NCBI GenBank assembly: GCA_003427395.1 | Contig: BFEA01000094.1 | Coordinates: 3,222,117-3,253,680 of the forward strand | Length of the DNA: 31,564 nucleotides | From: Chara braunii | Lineage: Eukaryota > Streptophyta > Charophyceae > Charales > Characeae | Direction: 5' to 3' | In this document: positions 1 to 9,990 of the stretch, in pieces | Position numbering within the stretch: the first letter of the stretch is position 1 | How the letters are laid out: each line of letters begins with the position of its first letter | The notes under the pieces: model-generated | The model's input: the letters and a program-made list of their open reading frames with translations, nothing else | Told to the model about the DNA's origin: nothing | Database searches by the model: none | Program-made: the position numbers and the translations under genes

Positions 1-130
1 TGTCCAGTACTAACCTGTGAAGTTGGCGCCTTGATGCAGGTACCACGAAGATGGAGCTGGAGCGATGGCGCCACAGGTAAACACTGGCCTCCGCCAGTCT
101 CTCTCCCACTCTACGATCTACTACCTACCA

Positions 131-275
131 GCGCCCAGCGCTGAAGGCTACAACTACAGCTATGGCGCCCAGCGCCGAAGACTACAGCTAGCGCTACCAC
201 TACTGCCTAGCGCTGAAGACTACTGCAGCGCTCCTCCTGAGTGCTGCGGCCGAATCCTGAAGACTACTTCTGCCT
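131..275. repeat. Imperfect ~38-bp direct repeats
   Basis: The word AGCGCTGAAGRCTAC recurs in variant form at 137, 171, 209 and about 253 (the last with CCTGAAGACTAC), spaced 34, 38 and 44 bp. The repeats are separated by CTAC/CAGC-rich filler. They lie just beyond the hairpin array at the LINE 3' end. I cannot tell whether they belong to the LINE or to flanking DNA. Confidence 0.6.
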
Positions 276-391
276 ACTGACTCTACCTACCCGTGAAGTG
301 CATGGGAACCTCCTATGTACTACGGGTGTGCCTCTTGAGCCTGCCGAAGGGAGGCAGGGGCTGCAGCTGCAGCTCCTGCTCGAGTACACGA

Positions 392-651
392 GGAACAGGC
401 TATTTTGGGCCTGTTCCGCATCCCTGTTTCCGTGCCTGAGTCTTAGGAGCAGGTCGAAACAATGAGGGCCTGAAAATGGCCCTCCGTTTCAGGCTGAAAA
501 CTCTGGGTCTGAATAAGACCCAGAAATAGGCTGAAACGAGGTAGGGCCTGCAGGCCCTCGTTTTTCAGCATCCAGGCTGAAATGATCGGGGCCTGTAAGC
601 CCTAAGTTTTAGGCTTTTAGGCTGAATGTCCGGGACGGGCCCTGTAGGGCC
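392..651. repeat. Array of small hairpins at the LINE 3' end
   Basis: Six consecutive stem-loops. 392-417 has a 9-bp perfect stem; 464-484 has 7 bp, GAGGGCC/GGCCCTC; 503-523 has 8 bp, CTGGGTCT/AGACCCAG. 543-558 is a 16-bp palindrome inside a cgag/ctcg outer pair. 589-603 is weak. 638-651 is GGCCC/GGGCC. From the second onward each is preceded by AGGCTGAA or a close variant (451, 491, 528, 574, 619), so the unit is about 37-46 bp. The array overlaps the last codons of ORF2. Confidence 0.8.
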
Positions 652-1029
652 TGTGTGGCTACGCAGTATGCCACATCCAGCCACTGGTCTCTGTTCTCTC
701 ACCTCCCGGTCGGGCATGTTGGCCAAATCCTTGGTCAGTTTTTGGTTGGCTTTCAGGATGTTTACCTGTATTACTTCCACTAGTTCTGCCTTTGCCTGGT
801 GGAATGTGAAGGCAGTATCTTTTCTTTCTGCTGAGCACCTCATCCTCCATACCACCATGAGTACGGCCAGCCTCATGTGGTTGAAGAGGTTACGTTGGAA
901 CAGTGACCAGGTTGATGGGACAGATTTCTGGCGTCCCAGCAGAATGAGCCCGGGATCCTCGTGGAATATTGTGCCTGTCAGATTGTGCCAGAGGGCATCC
1001 CACCATTGCCACATTTGTTTGGTCATTGG

Positions 1030-1095
1030 GCATGCTAGCAAGCAGTGCTCCAGGTGTGCCCGACTGCGTTGTGTATTGTCTCCACAGTGGGCGCA
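1030..1095 (-). other. zf-RVT zinc finger near the ORF2 C-terminus
   Basis: The segment reads Cys-X2-Cys-X12-His-X4-Cys (CAHC ... EHCLLAC), preceded by ALQWQILHRCLSTPEWV and followed by QMWQWWDALWHNL. This is the arrangement of the zf-RVT finger found after the reverse transcriptase in plant LINEs. Downstream, VWRMRCSAER resembles the W-x-x-R-N/C-x-x-R block of the C-terminal tail. Confidence 0.85.
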
Positions 1096-2406
1096 AATGG
1101 GGGACAACACTCCTGCTTGTTCCAAGGAGGAGCGGGAGGTTACCCATTCCGGGGTTGAGAGGCAGCGGTGAAGGATTTGCCACTGCAGGGCCCTGTGGGA
1201 TGTGGGCATGATGTGTGCGTATGTTTCCCAAGGGATGTGGTGCAGGGCAGAGTCATTCACCGGGGAGTCTCTTTTCCATCGATTCTGCACTATTGGTGTG
1301 GAGATTTTAAGGGGATGAGCTTGCTTGTACCCATCTTCTACTGTGTATTAACAAATCGGAACGGGCTCGCGGCCGCTCCGTTCCCACTCATCCGGATCAA
1401 AGGGGAGGGCACAGACCGAGGAGGCCATTTCATAGGCAAAGTAGCCCGTGTCGTCTGATCCCACCACCCTAATTCTCGTGAGTTCTTCCACCGGCTTCGT
1501 GCAGTTGTGGTCTGGGTCTTTTTTTAGTGTTGCCCACCTTGCCCCTGACACATCTGGTTGGAATGCTTGCAGTTATGCTTTATCATTGGTCATATGGCTT
1601 ATTCTGTAGATTGACATAGGAATGGGGTTGTGGCTGTTGTGTGTGACCCAGTCAAGACTACGACAGATTGGTTCATCTTGAAGGGTGGCAACCCATTGAG
1701 GCGGCAGTGTTGTTTGTAGTTTTTATAGTTTAACCATGCCATGCTTGATGTTCTTGAGGTTGTGCCTTAGCTGTTGATGGGATTTCCATGCTCCCCGTTG
1801 ACTGTCCCAAAGATCACCCACCACGTATATGTCGTTCTTCACCCATGTGAGCCAGTGCGAATCGGTTTTTAGGGAGAAGGGTTTATCTGATTCATCACGC
1901 ACCTTAGGGTTTTCGAATAGTGGCTGCCTCCATATCTCGTGCCACCTAAGGGGGGGGTCTTTCTTTTTTGGCCCCATCAGTCTCCGGAAGTGTATTATAG
2001 AGGTCCAGAGGGGGTCGTGTTTGATATCCCATCTAACCTTATTTCTGGCCGACCCGTCCCTCCTATGGCGTGGTGGCCCCGACACTGACCAATCCGGGTT
2101 TGTTAACCATTGCAGGGGGTGGACTGGGTGGTCCTGATGGGAGGGGGGGGCGAGATCCGACAATTGAATGCCCTCCAGGTGCTGCCATGGTACATCATTG
2201 GCAAGCAGCAGGCGTATGATGACTTTGAATATGATAGCCTTAATCCCATCCCCCGGATCCAGTATTCCCAGCCCAACCACCTTTTTTGGTTGGGGTATGT
2301 ATTTTCACGTGTCCCTTTTAATACATTTTGTCATCTCATGATCATTTCTCCATAGATAAGCAGACAGGGTTGTGCGCAGGTGGGCCAGTTGGCCTTTCGG
2401 GATCTC

Positions 2407-3500
2407 TCAGAACGCCGTTTTATACCAGATTGTGGCTAAAATGACATTATTTATTGTCAGCGCTCGTCCCACCAGCGATGTAGGAAGGTCGTCCCATTTG
2501 GCCAGCCGCTGCAGGGCAGTTTGAACCAGTACTTGACCATGGTCAGAAGGAGGGCCTAGTGCTGTGAGGCGGATTCCAAGAACTTTGATTGCCTCTAATT
2601 TTGGTTTCCAGCTAACAGGCGGGTCGTCTGGGGGCTGTATTCCCTGATGGGACATCCACCAACCCTCGGTTTTCGTCCCCCAATTGACCTTCATGTCCGC
2701 CCCCACTGCGAAGGTTCGAATAGTGTCCGTCGGTGCGTCAAGGGACTCTTTTGAGGCCCTGATGAGAACCGTGAGGTCGTCGGTAAAAAGAGATGTGACT
2801 GGCACTAGGTGGGGTGGAAGTTCTAGGATGTCTATGCGTTGGATCGCAGGATTCGCTCGAATCATTGCTGCCAGGGCCTTCATCACTAGGACAAAAAGGA
2901 GGGGGGCAATCGGGTCCCCTTGCCTGACCGATCTTTGTAACACGAACGGGGAGGACAAGTGACCATTGACCATGATGTTTGTGGCCGCCGACCTGTGCAT
3001 GATGGATACCCATGCTCTGAATGATTCTTCGAAATTCATTTTTTGTAGGCAACAATCCATGACGTCCCATTCAACGTGGTCGTATGCTTTTTCAAAGTCA
3101 ATGAAAAGGACTGCCGCTTCCTTACCATGTTGGCGGGCGTACTTGATGGTTTCATTAAGTAAAGCACATTATCTTGGATGTTTCTCTGTGGCATGAAGCC
3201 CGTTTGATCTTGGTAGATCAGATGACTCATAAATGGGAGCAGCCGTTTGGTAAGGGTTTTGGATACTATCTTGTAGCGGAGAGGGAGGAGTATAATTGGG
3301 CGGTAATTCCTCACCTCCGCTTTCACACCTTGCTTGTACAGCAGTTTAGTGACCCTCTGGCTAGTAAGTCCCCCGAAAGATCCCTCATTCCTCACCGCTT
3401 GAACGTAGGCCGTAATGCTGTCCTGGAAGGTATTCCAAAAAAAGAGTCAGAATTCTTTTGGAAAGGAGTCTAAACCAGGGGTCTTTTCATCATCCATATC
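2407..3500 (-). other. Reverse transcriptase domain of ORF2
   Basis: Ordered RT blocks are visible: KTPGLDSFPKEF (like K-S-P-G-P-D-G), then NYRPIILLPLRYKIVSK, then DQTGFMPQRNIQDNVL. These are followed by IDFEKAYDHVEWD with the first catalytic Asp (3079-3102), SVRQGDPIAPLLFVLVMKAL, and FTDDLTVL (2776-2787) at the catalytic YADD/FADD position. The frame changes between NVL and IDFEKAYD, near 3150. A TGA at 3447 follows the first block. The Thr in FTDD replaces the usual Ala. Confidence 0.93.
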
Positions 3501-3902
3501 TCTCAGAGCGTCAAGGAGATCCTCCGGCGTGAGCGGGGCTTCTAGTTGCTCTCTCTGACTTGATGACAGCATGGCAGGAAGGTGTTGCAGCATCGTAGAG
3601 CATGTTGCATCCAGCTGTTCTAGCTCCCATTGTGCAGACTCGGATGCGTACAGTTTTTGGTAAAAATGAGCTGCATAATCAACTATCGTGTAGGCATTGG
3701 CAGCAATGGGGCGTGAGTGATCAAAGGGGTGGTTCAACGATGATACCACAGTTTGTCTTGCCCTGACCCTGGCTTTCCTGAAGAAGGATTTGGCCATCGT
3801 CCCATCCGAGTCCTGTCTTGTTATGCATGCTTGGATTCTCCATGTTTCTGCTTGGGCATCCAGGTAGGTCTGTAGGTGATCCCTGACTGTCTGTAATTTG
3901 TT

Positions 3903-3978
3903 TAGTTTCATCGTCCAAGGGGTCGGTTTGCAATTTGGTGTAGTTTCATCGTCCAAGGGGTCGGTTTGCAATTTGGTG
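3903..3978. repeat. Exact 38-bp tandem duplication inside ORF2
   Basis: Two identical 38-bp units (3903-3940, 3941-3978) lie side by side between the endonuclease and RT regions. 38 is not a multiple of 3, so the duplication shifts the ORF2 frame. Because the copies are identical it is recent, or an assembly product. Confidence 0.95.
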
Positions 3979-4199
3979 TCCCAATTTTATAGTTCATTCA
4001 GTAATTTATCTAACACCGCCTTGCGGTCCCTCGAGTGGATGATGGAAAACTTTTTAACCCTGTCGCGTAGTTGCGCCAGCCCATCATTGAACCAATCCAC
4101 TATGGAGTGGGTTGTCTCCTTTTTTGTGGACCAATAGAGCCAAAAATCATTGACCAGACTTTTAAGTGCGGAAAGTTTTAGTAGAGACGTATTCAATTT

Positions 4200-5038
4200 G
4201 TAAAAACTCGGCCCTCGTTCAATTGGGTGGTGGAAGGACAAGTCTAGGACTATCCCTCGATGGTCAAATGATTTACAGGGGCTGAGTGTCATGATGTCCG
4301 CTACAGACAGCGTTCCTACCAATTCTTCTGAGATGAGGAAGAGATCAATTCTTGAGTTTTATCTGTCCGCTGCTCCGTTTGATCTCACACGTGTATGCTC
4401 TTTTTGTGGGGTGCAGCATCCGGTAGGCATCCTTGAGTTGTAGGGTAGTCATGAAACGGGATAGCATGTCCACGTCCGGTGCCCATCTGTCTCGTGGGGC
4501 CTGTCGTGAGGACCTTCTAGCTAGAAGCGGATTAGGGGTGATGTTGAAGTCCCCAGCGACAATTAGGGGCAGGTCAGTAGGCAATTGCTGATATAGGTGG
4601 TGAAGGAAGTGTGACCTTTCTAGCGGATCGTTAGGACTGTAGACACTAACAATAGCAATTTCATCGTCCCCTATCATGGCTTTTACATATACCCACCTTC
4701 CCTCTTGTTGGTCGTACATGTGGGCTACGGGTTTGAGCCTAGAAGAGTGGGGGATCTATATTGCCACACCTGTGGACGCACCAGATCTTGCTGGAGCTGA
4801 GAAGATAGTGTATGGCCAGACCCATGTCCCTTTCGCTTTGTGTGCCGGCGAATCAGTGAGGTGGGTCTCTTGGACGCATATTGCATCCGGCCATGTGCCC
4901 AATCCCTCTATTTTTTAACATTTTCCAAATGGTATCTTTTTTTTTCGGCGAGGCCTGTGTCAGGCCATTTAGATTGAGAGTTATGATATCCAGGTTTGCA
5001 AGGGCAATTTTTCTTGCCCAATCCGGTGGTCGTCTCAC
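4200..5038 (-). other. AP-like endonuclease domain of ORF2
   Basis: The hallmark motifs of the exonuclease-endonuclease-phosphatase fold are all present across three frames. They are LDIITLNLNGL (start of the domain, about 4970-5000), QETH with the catalytic Glu (4861-4872), GDFN (4543-4554), SRIDLFLIS (about 4320-4345) and FDH (4263-4271), which corresponds to the usual SDH. The shift between QETH and the first motif lies near 4880-4917. The shift before SRID is explained by one extra base in the T-run at 4357-4360. Confidence 0.9.
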
Positions 5039-5960
5039 CGGGGGTGGGATGCGTGGATCAGGGGGGGCTGTGGGGGAGGCTGTGGCGGTGGAGGTTGGTA
5101 TATCACACAGTCCATATGTGGGTTCATATTCATATTCATATTCATCTTAGTGTTCATATTTTTATGTGTCCCCACTTTCTTACTTCTTCACTAGAGGTAG
5201 GTGGGTGCCTGTCCAAGTCCTTTCCCCTTGTATGATGCGTGCTGTCATGACGAGTTGCGTACGCTGGTTCTTTGTAACAATATCTTCCAGGTCTTCCTCC
5301 ATTCCGTCTTCAGACAAGTCCTCTTGTTCCTCCTGCTTTTCGGTGTCGGATTCACCATCTGTTAGCAGATCTATGACCTGAGCGGTCATTGTAGGTGGCC
5401 TCGACAGTTCGTATGCTGTAGTAGGGGCGAGCAGGCTCGCCGGTACCATCTGAAGAATGGGGGGCTGGGAGTGATGCAATTCGGAGTGCGGCAATTGTCC
5501 TTGTCTTATCTGTGGGAGGAGATTACCCCCCAATTTCTCGATACAGCTGCCCCCTCTCTTGTTCCCCCTCAGATGTCTTTTCCACTGTGCACGACGCCCT
5601 TTGCCCTTGTTGCTGCAATTGTTGTCTTGTTATGTTAGTGGTGACAGTGTGCTCTGAGTGCTCTGTTGCAGTTTTGTTGTGAAGGTCTGTCAATAATGAT
5701 GTGGCAGTGACTATGAGGGATTTTGCCACCAACCCCCAGTCAACCTCTTCCATTGTACAAAATTGGTTGACCGCTTGCTTGACATCTTGTTTGGTCAGCA
5801 CTATTCTTCAATTTTTTTCCCATTGCAGCGGAGAGACGATCTCGCTCAGGGATCGTCCCCAGGAGGCCAGCGCATTCTGTAAAATCCAGTCCGTCAATTC
5901 CTTTAGATGGGTTCTCACCTTCTTGTCCCTCATCAGTGGTTTGTGTTGAGGGGTTGTTTC

Positions 5961-6176
5961 CATTTCATGGTCCATGGACGGATGGACTCCATCCACCCTG
6001 TCTGCCCGGTGGGCGGATTGGGGATTGATTGCTTGGGTTTTCAGTGGTACCCCCTGCGGTGTTGGCTCCATTTCTTGGTCCATGTTTGGGTGTATGCCTT
6101 TTGAAGGGTAAGGATATTCTGAACCGTGGTGTGCCTGGGCCGGGGACATCTCGTGGTCCATCTCCGAATGGACTCC
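5961..6176 (-). repeat. Three GxHPxMDHEM-type peptide repeats in the ORF1 tail
   Basis: The minus-strand translation contains GVHSEMDHEM (6147-6176), GIHPNMDQEM (6069-6098) and GVHPSMDHEM (5961-5990). The last two are followed by a Glu-x-Thr-Pro-Gln-like sequence. Spacing is 26 and 36 residues. The repeats show that this stretch was protein-coding in this frame. No known domain is recognised. Confidence 0.7.
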
Positions 6177-7829
6177 TCCTTGATGGTCAGGCAGCCAGCT
6201 ATCGGCGGATAGAGTGTTTCCACGGTGACCGTGGTCTTGTGATGTGGGGTGGCCGTGTGGTTGGGTGCAGGAGCGAGCGTGGTATGTCGAGAGTCGGTTT
6301 TGTTGGTGTGCCAGCATATCGTATGCATGGTAGTTATGCATTTGTGCCTGCCAATACTGTTTTTCCTGTGTTAGCTTTTGGCTGTCCTACGAGTCGATCA
6401 GACCGAGGGCCGCCTTCTGCGTCTGGATGTTGTGTTGGAGCAGAAGGAGGTGCTGGAGCTTGAAACCGTGGTCGTCCAGCTCTTCCTGCGCTCTGTCCTG
6501 CGTGCAGTATTGAAGTTGTGTGTGATGCATTTGTTGCACCGCTAGGTGGTGGAATAACAAAAGTTGTTCCGGTGTGAGGGCTGCCTCCCGAGATGTGCCA
6601 CCCTGCCAGCCTCCCCTGTCCATCTCTGAGTCCTAATCTGTGTCCGATTGTGACGATTCAGACGTAACATCATGGATATGAACGTCCATCTGGGGGAGGA
6701 TTCCCTGCTTATCTTTTCTTAATTTAATTGCTTCTTGTAGCTCGGCTTCGGCTTGGTCGTGCTCTTCCATTAGCTGTCTGTATCACGGTGTGTATCGCGG
6801 TGTGTCTCCTACCCTCCCGTCAGTGTCCGTAGTCACGTTTGTAGGAGGTTCCCCCTGACCACAATCATTCTCATCTTCTGCATGTTGTTGTTGCGGGACC
6901 GGGCGCTGTATATCATTTTGTAGGAGGGCATGCGGCGGGGTCCGGGTTCCCATGGTCTGTGTGGTGATCTGTTGTTCGTCAGTTTGAGATTGCATCAGGT
7001 TCGTAGACTGCAGAGGCATTCCCAATATGGTGTGAGAGGCTTGGCGCAGATGGGCCCCCAAGTTAGCCCCCAAGTTAGTCGCCCCGGTTTCCGCTGGGAA
7101 CAGGCTTTTAATCCCCTTTGCAACATTGTGGAGATACTCAAAGCGGATGAGTTTATTCATTCCCATCAGTTGAGGTCTGCGGTGTTTGAAGTGGTGCGTG
7201 GCCCTTAGGTGTGTATTACCTAAGGAGGATGACGAGGACTTACCAGAGGGGGTCCGTTGAACGGTTCGATCCTCATTCAGGATCTCTTGTATTGCGGTCA
7301 TCTCCTCCGAATAGTCTGTGTGCTGTGAGGGGGGATGGGGTACCGGTGGGTGCAGTAGTTGTTTTTCCCCCACGGAGCCAATCGCCTTTGGTCGTGTGTT
7401 GCAGCACCCCGGGGTGTGAGGTGTGGTCCTCAACCTGCTCCTGTGTGGCCTTTGGGGGGGAAGTCACCAGCAGTGTAGCCTCCTAGGTAGCCAACATTCC
7501 TTCTCCCTCCAGGGGGGCATTTGTAATGGCCATAGTATGCAGTGTAGTATGCAGCGTCCCTGCTTGGGCTGCCTGCTAGTCATTTAGTCCCAGGCCGTCT
7601 GGTTGCTCAACACCCCGGCGGTCATTGTGCTGTGGTCACCCCTGTGCGAGGGGGAGGGGTTCCCGTGTGAACGTGTGCTGCAATAGCGTAGGCTGAACAA
7701 TAAGCTGCATATGTTGTTCCTTTATGCTTACTTCCGGTGCCCCTGGTTGGCTATCCATGCTATTCAGGCATCCTGGTGGTAAGGTTAGTACTATTGCAGT
7801 TTCGTGTTCGTCATCCGATGTGTGTATTG

Positions 7830-8056
7830 CTTCCCCCGACTTGTCTGTATAAATAACATGTCTCTCCTACAAGCTCCTTGGTAATGAGCCAATCCGCACA
7901 ACATCCGTCAGGTCAGTGCTGCCCGCTTGTTGTTCGGCACACAAGAACAATATTTCTCCCCCTGACTTGTCTGTGTAACTATCGTGTCCGTCCTGCAAAC
8001 TTCCTGCTGGTGAGCCAATAAGTACGACGGCAGTCTGGTCAGTACTGTCCGATTGT
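7830..8056 (-). repeat. 126-bp (42-codon) internal repeat in the ORF1 tail
   Basis: Two copies start near 7838 and 7964, a period of 126 bp, which keeps frame. Both encode a Gly-Ser-Leu ... Tyr-Thr-Asp-Lys-Ser-Gly-(Glu) segment. A looser, larger duplication links about 7619-7755 with 8070-8205. Where one 126-bp copy has CAG (Gln, 7992-7994) the other has TAG (7867-7869). Confidence 0.75.
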
Positions 8057-9201
8057 TCGACTCTCGGGTGGTCATCTTGCAGTGTTCTTCGTGGTGCCAA
8101 GAGGAGGGGATGCCGCATGGGCGTGTGCTGTTGCAACACAGGTTGCTCAACATTCTACTTGTGTTGTTGATGTATTATGCTTACTGTCATTTTCCCGGGT
8201 TGGCTGACCAGGTCTTCATGGTTGGATTGTTCGTGCTGGCCTTCTATTGGTAAGGCCACTACTTTTGCGGTTTGATGATCAGCCTCCGAGGGTAGTGTTG
8301 TTCCCTGTGGTTTGTCCCTGTCTGTATCGTGTTGCTCATGCCGGCTCCCCACTACAGTCTTGTGGTTGGTGCCCAGCTCCCCTTCAGCTTGACAAGCTTG
8401 AGTGGCTTGGCTGACTAGGGGCTGCATCAACCCTGGGTTGGCGCACTGTTGCACATACTATTCTTGTGTATCCCCTGCCAGAAGGGCAACTACTATGTTG
8501 TGCCCATGGTCGAACTCAGTGGCATCCTCTCTGGGGGGGGAGGCCCAGCACTTTTCTTGCTGCTGGTTAGGTGTATGGCATGTTGGGGGTCTAGTCACCA
8601 TCTGCTTTTTCTTTGCTCTCTTGCGACTCTGACTCGTTTGTGGTTGCCTGGTCTGTTGTGAGGCAGAACTCAGTCTCGTTGTTCGATGGGACTCATTGGA
8701 TCCTGTGTCACTGTGACTCTGTCGGTTCTGTTTTGTCGCCTTCTCATTCTACACTTTGTCCTTGTCCTTATCCGTGCATCTTACCAGGGGAGGGTCCTCG
8801 TTCTCTTCCTCTTCTTCCTCCTCCCCCTCCTGCATGCTTATCTGCCCGCTTTTCTGGCTGTTTTTGTGGTCGGGGGCAGTTTGTGTTCCGTTTGTCCCTT
8901 GCGTGTGTTTGGGCGGCTCTGTCGGGGACTTTTGTTGTGTGGCAGGCGAGTCCCGTGTCGGGTGTCGGTGAGCTGCACCGTCAGGCGTCCGACTTTGTTG
9001 TGGTTGTCCCATCACACGAGCGGAGGTTCGTGGTGTGGATGTCGGCTGACCTTGTCCTTTCCAGGACCAGTCTCCAGACGAGTCCTCCCCCTGGACGAGA
9101 AAAGACCATCCTTTTAGCCCCTCGTCGTTTGGTAGCCACGTTCCAGCCTCCGTGGGGTGGGGGGACACCAAACCGTTGACAGGTTTTTTACTGGACTTTG
9201 G

Positions 9202-9249
9202 ACAGCGATGGTCCGTACAAAGATGGCCCTTTTCTTTGCATGCGTAGCA
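9202..9249 (-). other. Zinc knuckle of LINE ORF1
   Basis: The residues CYACKEKGHLCTDHRC give Cys-X2-Cys-X4-His-X6-Cys. This is a CCHC knuckle with a final spacing of 6 rather than the usual 4; the His five residues after the first His could serve instead. It is in the same frame as the DUF4283-like block, separated only by the TAG at 9340. The intervening translation reads through sensibly, which supports a single original protein. Confidence 0.85.
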
Positions 9250-9339
9250 CCAGGGGTCTTGGCTGTGACTGATAGGCATTGATACCCGTTTCCCCCCATA
9301 AATGTAGTTCCATGATTCGTATAGGGGAAAGGCCTTTGA

Positions 9340-9990
9340 CTAGTCCCATTCCACCGCCACTAATAGTGTATCGTCCCTCTTCTCCAGAAATGCTGGCAGT
9401 TCGTGGACAAACCCTTTGACTGGGGCTAGAGAGTTGAGATCTTGGATGATGGCCCTTTGGATTGCCGGTGGGGCATAGCGGAATTCGGCCCAGAAGTTAC
9501 TCTCCATGATTTGTTGCCTACGATCATCCGTTGTGAACAGTTCCCCTGGCTTCCACCTGGACATCTGTATTGACTGACCCCTGAATTTGAGATTTTTTAA
9601 TCCCAACAGGTGAGCCTGATCCCCAGGGTTGAGGGCGATGACCGTTATGGCGGTCAGACCAGCAGACTCGATGAGGAAGTGGTCTACCACGTCTCGTGAT
9701 GTGAATTTGAAGCTGGCCAGAACGCCCAACACCCACTTAATTCTGTCATTCATTGCTATTGTGGTCTGTGTTTCCTGAAAGTGGAATTGGACTGCGTGTT
9801 GGGAATAGATGGTGTTCCTAGTCGCCACCGCTCGTGGAGGAAAGTTGCAGAGGGGGAGGATATACCCGTCAATTTCCTGGTACATCTTTTCAGTTTGCAC
9901 GAACAACTTTTGGTAGTGGCTTCGAGTCGGGTGGATTGCAGACAGGGCCAGTGGGTCAGTATTTGACTGGTGGTGCACTGGAGTCAGCAA
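9340..9990 (-). other. DUF4283-like domain of LINE ORF1
   Basis: The minus-strand translation runs from a Tyr-Gln-Glu-Ile segment to the residues LLVAVEWD just before the TAG at 9340. Its shape is a predicted helix/strand RRM-like domain followed by the segment FRGQSIQMSRWKPGE. That segment resembles the F-F-R/D-G-R-P-L-x-x-x-x-W block that ends DUF4283 domains in plant LINE ORF1 proteins. Family knowledge places this domain directly upstream of a CCHC knuckle, as here. The assignment is by pattern only; a profile search would settle it. Confidence 0.6.

Larger units (their letters stand above)
565..5150 (-). pseudogene. LINE ORF2: endonuclease, reverse transcriptase, zf-RVT (broken)
   Basis: The catalytic polyprotein of the LINE nicks target DNA and reverse transcribes the element RNA. 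Order in the protein: AP-type endonuclease (about 5000-4200), linker (about 4200-3500), reverse transcriptase (about 3500-2560), connector, zf-RVT finger (1030-1095) and a C-terminal basic tail. The frame changes near 4900, at 4357-4360, at the 38-bp duplication (3903-3978) and near 3150. In-frame stops: TAG 4756, TGA 3447, TGA 2305, TAA 1723, TAA 1573 and TAA 1348. From 3102 down to 565 it stays in one frame apart from stops. The start is uncertain: an open stretch encoding Glu-Tyr repeats begins after TAA codons near 5147-5182. Confidence 0.92.

Noticed and set aside
626-1171. Plus-strand open frame of 181 codons
   Set aside because: It is the antisense shadow of the ORF2 zf-RVT region, which carries the real motif.
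8613-9179. Plus-strand open frame of 188 codons
   Set aside because: Antisense to the ORF1 zinc-knuckle region and its acidic tract; no domain on this strand.
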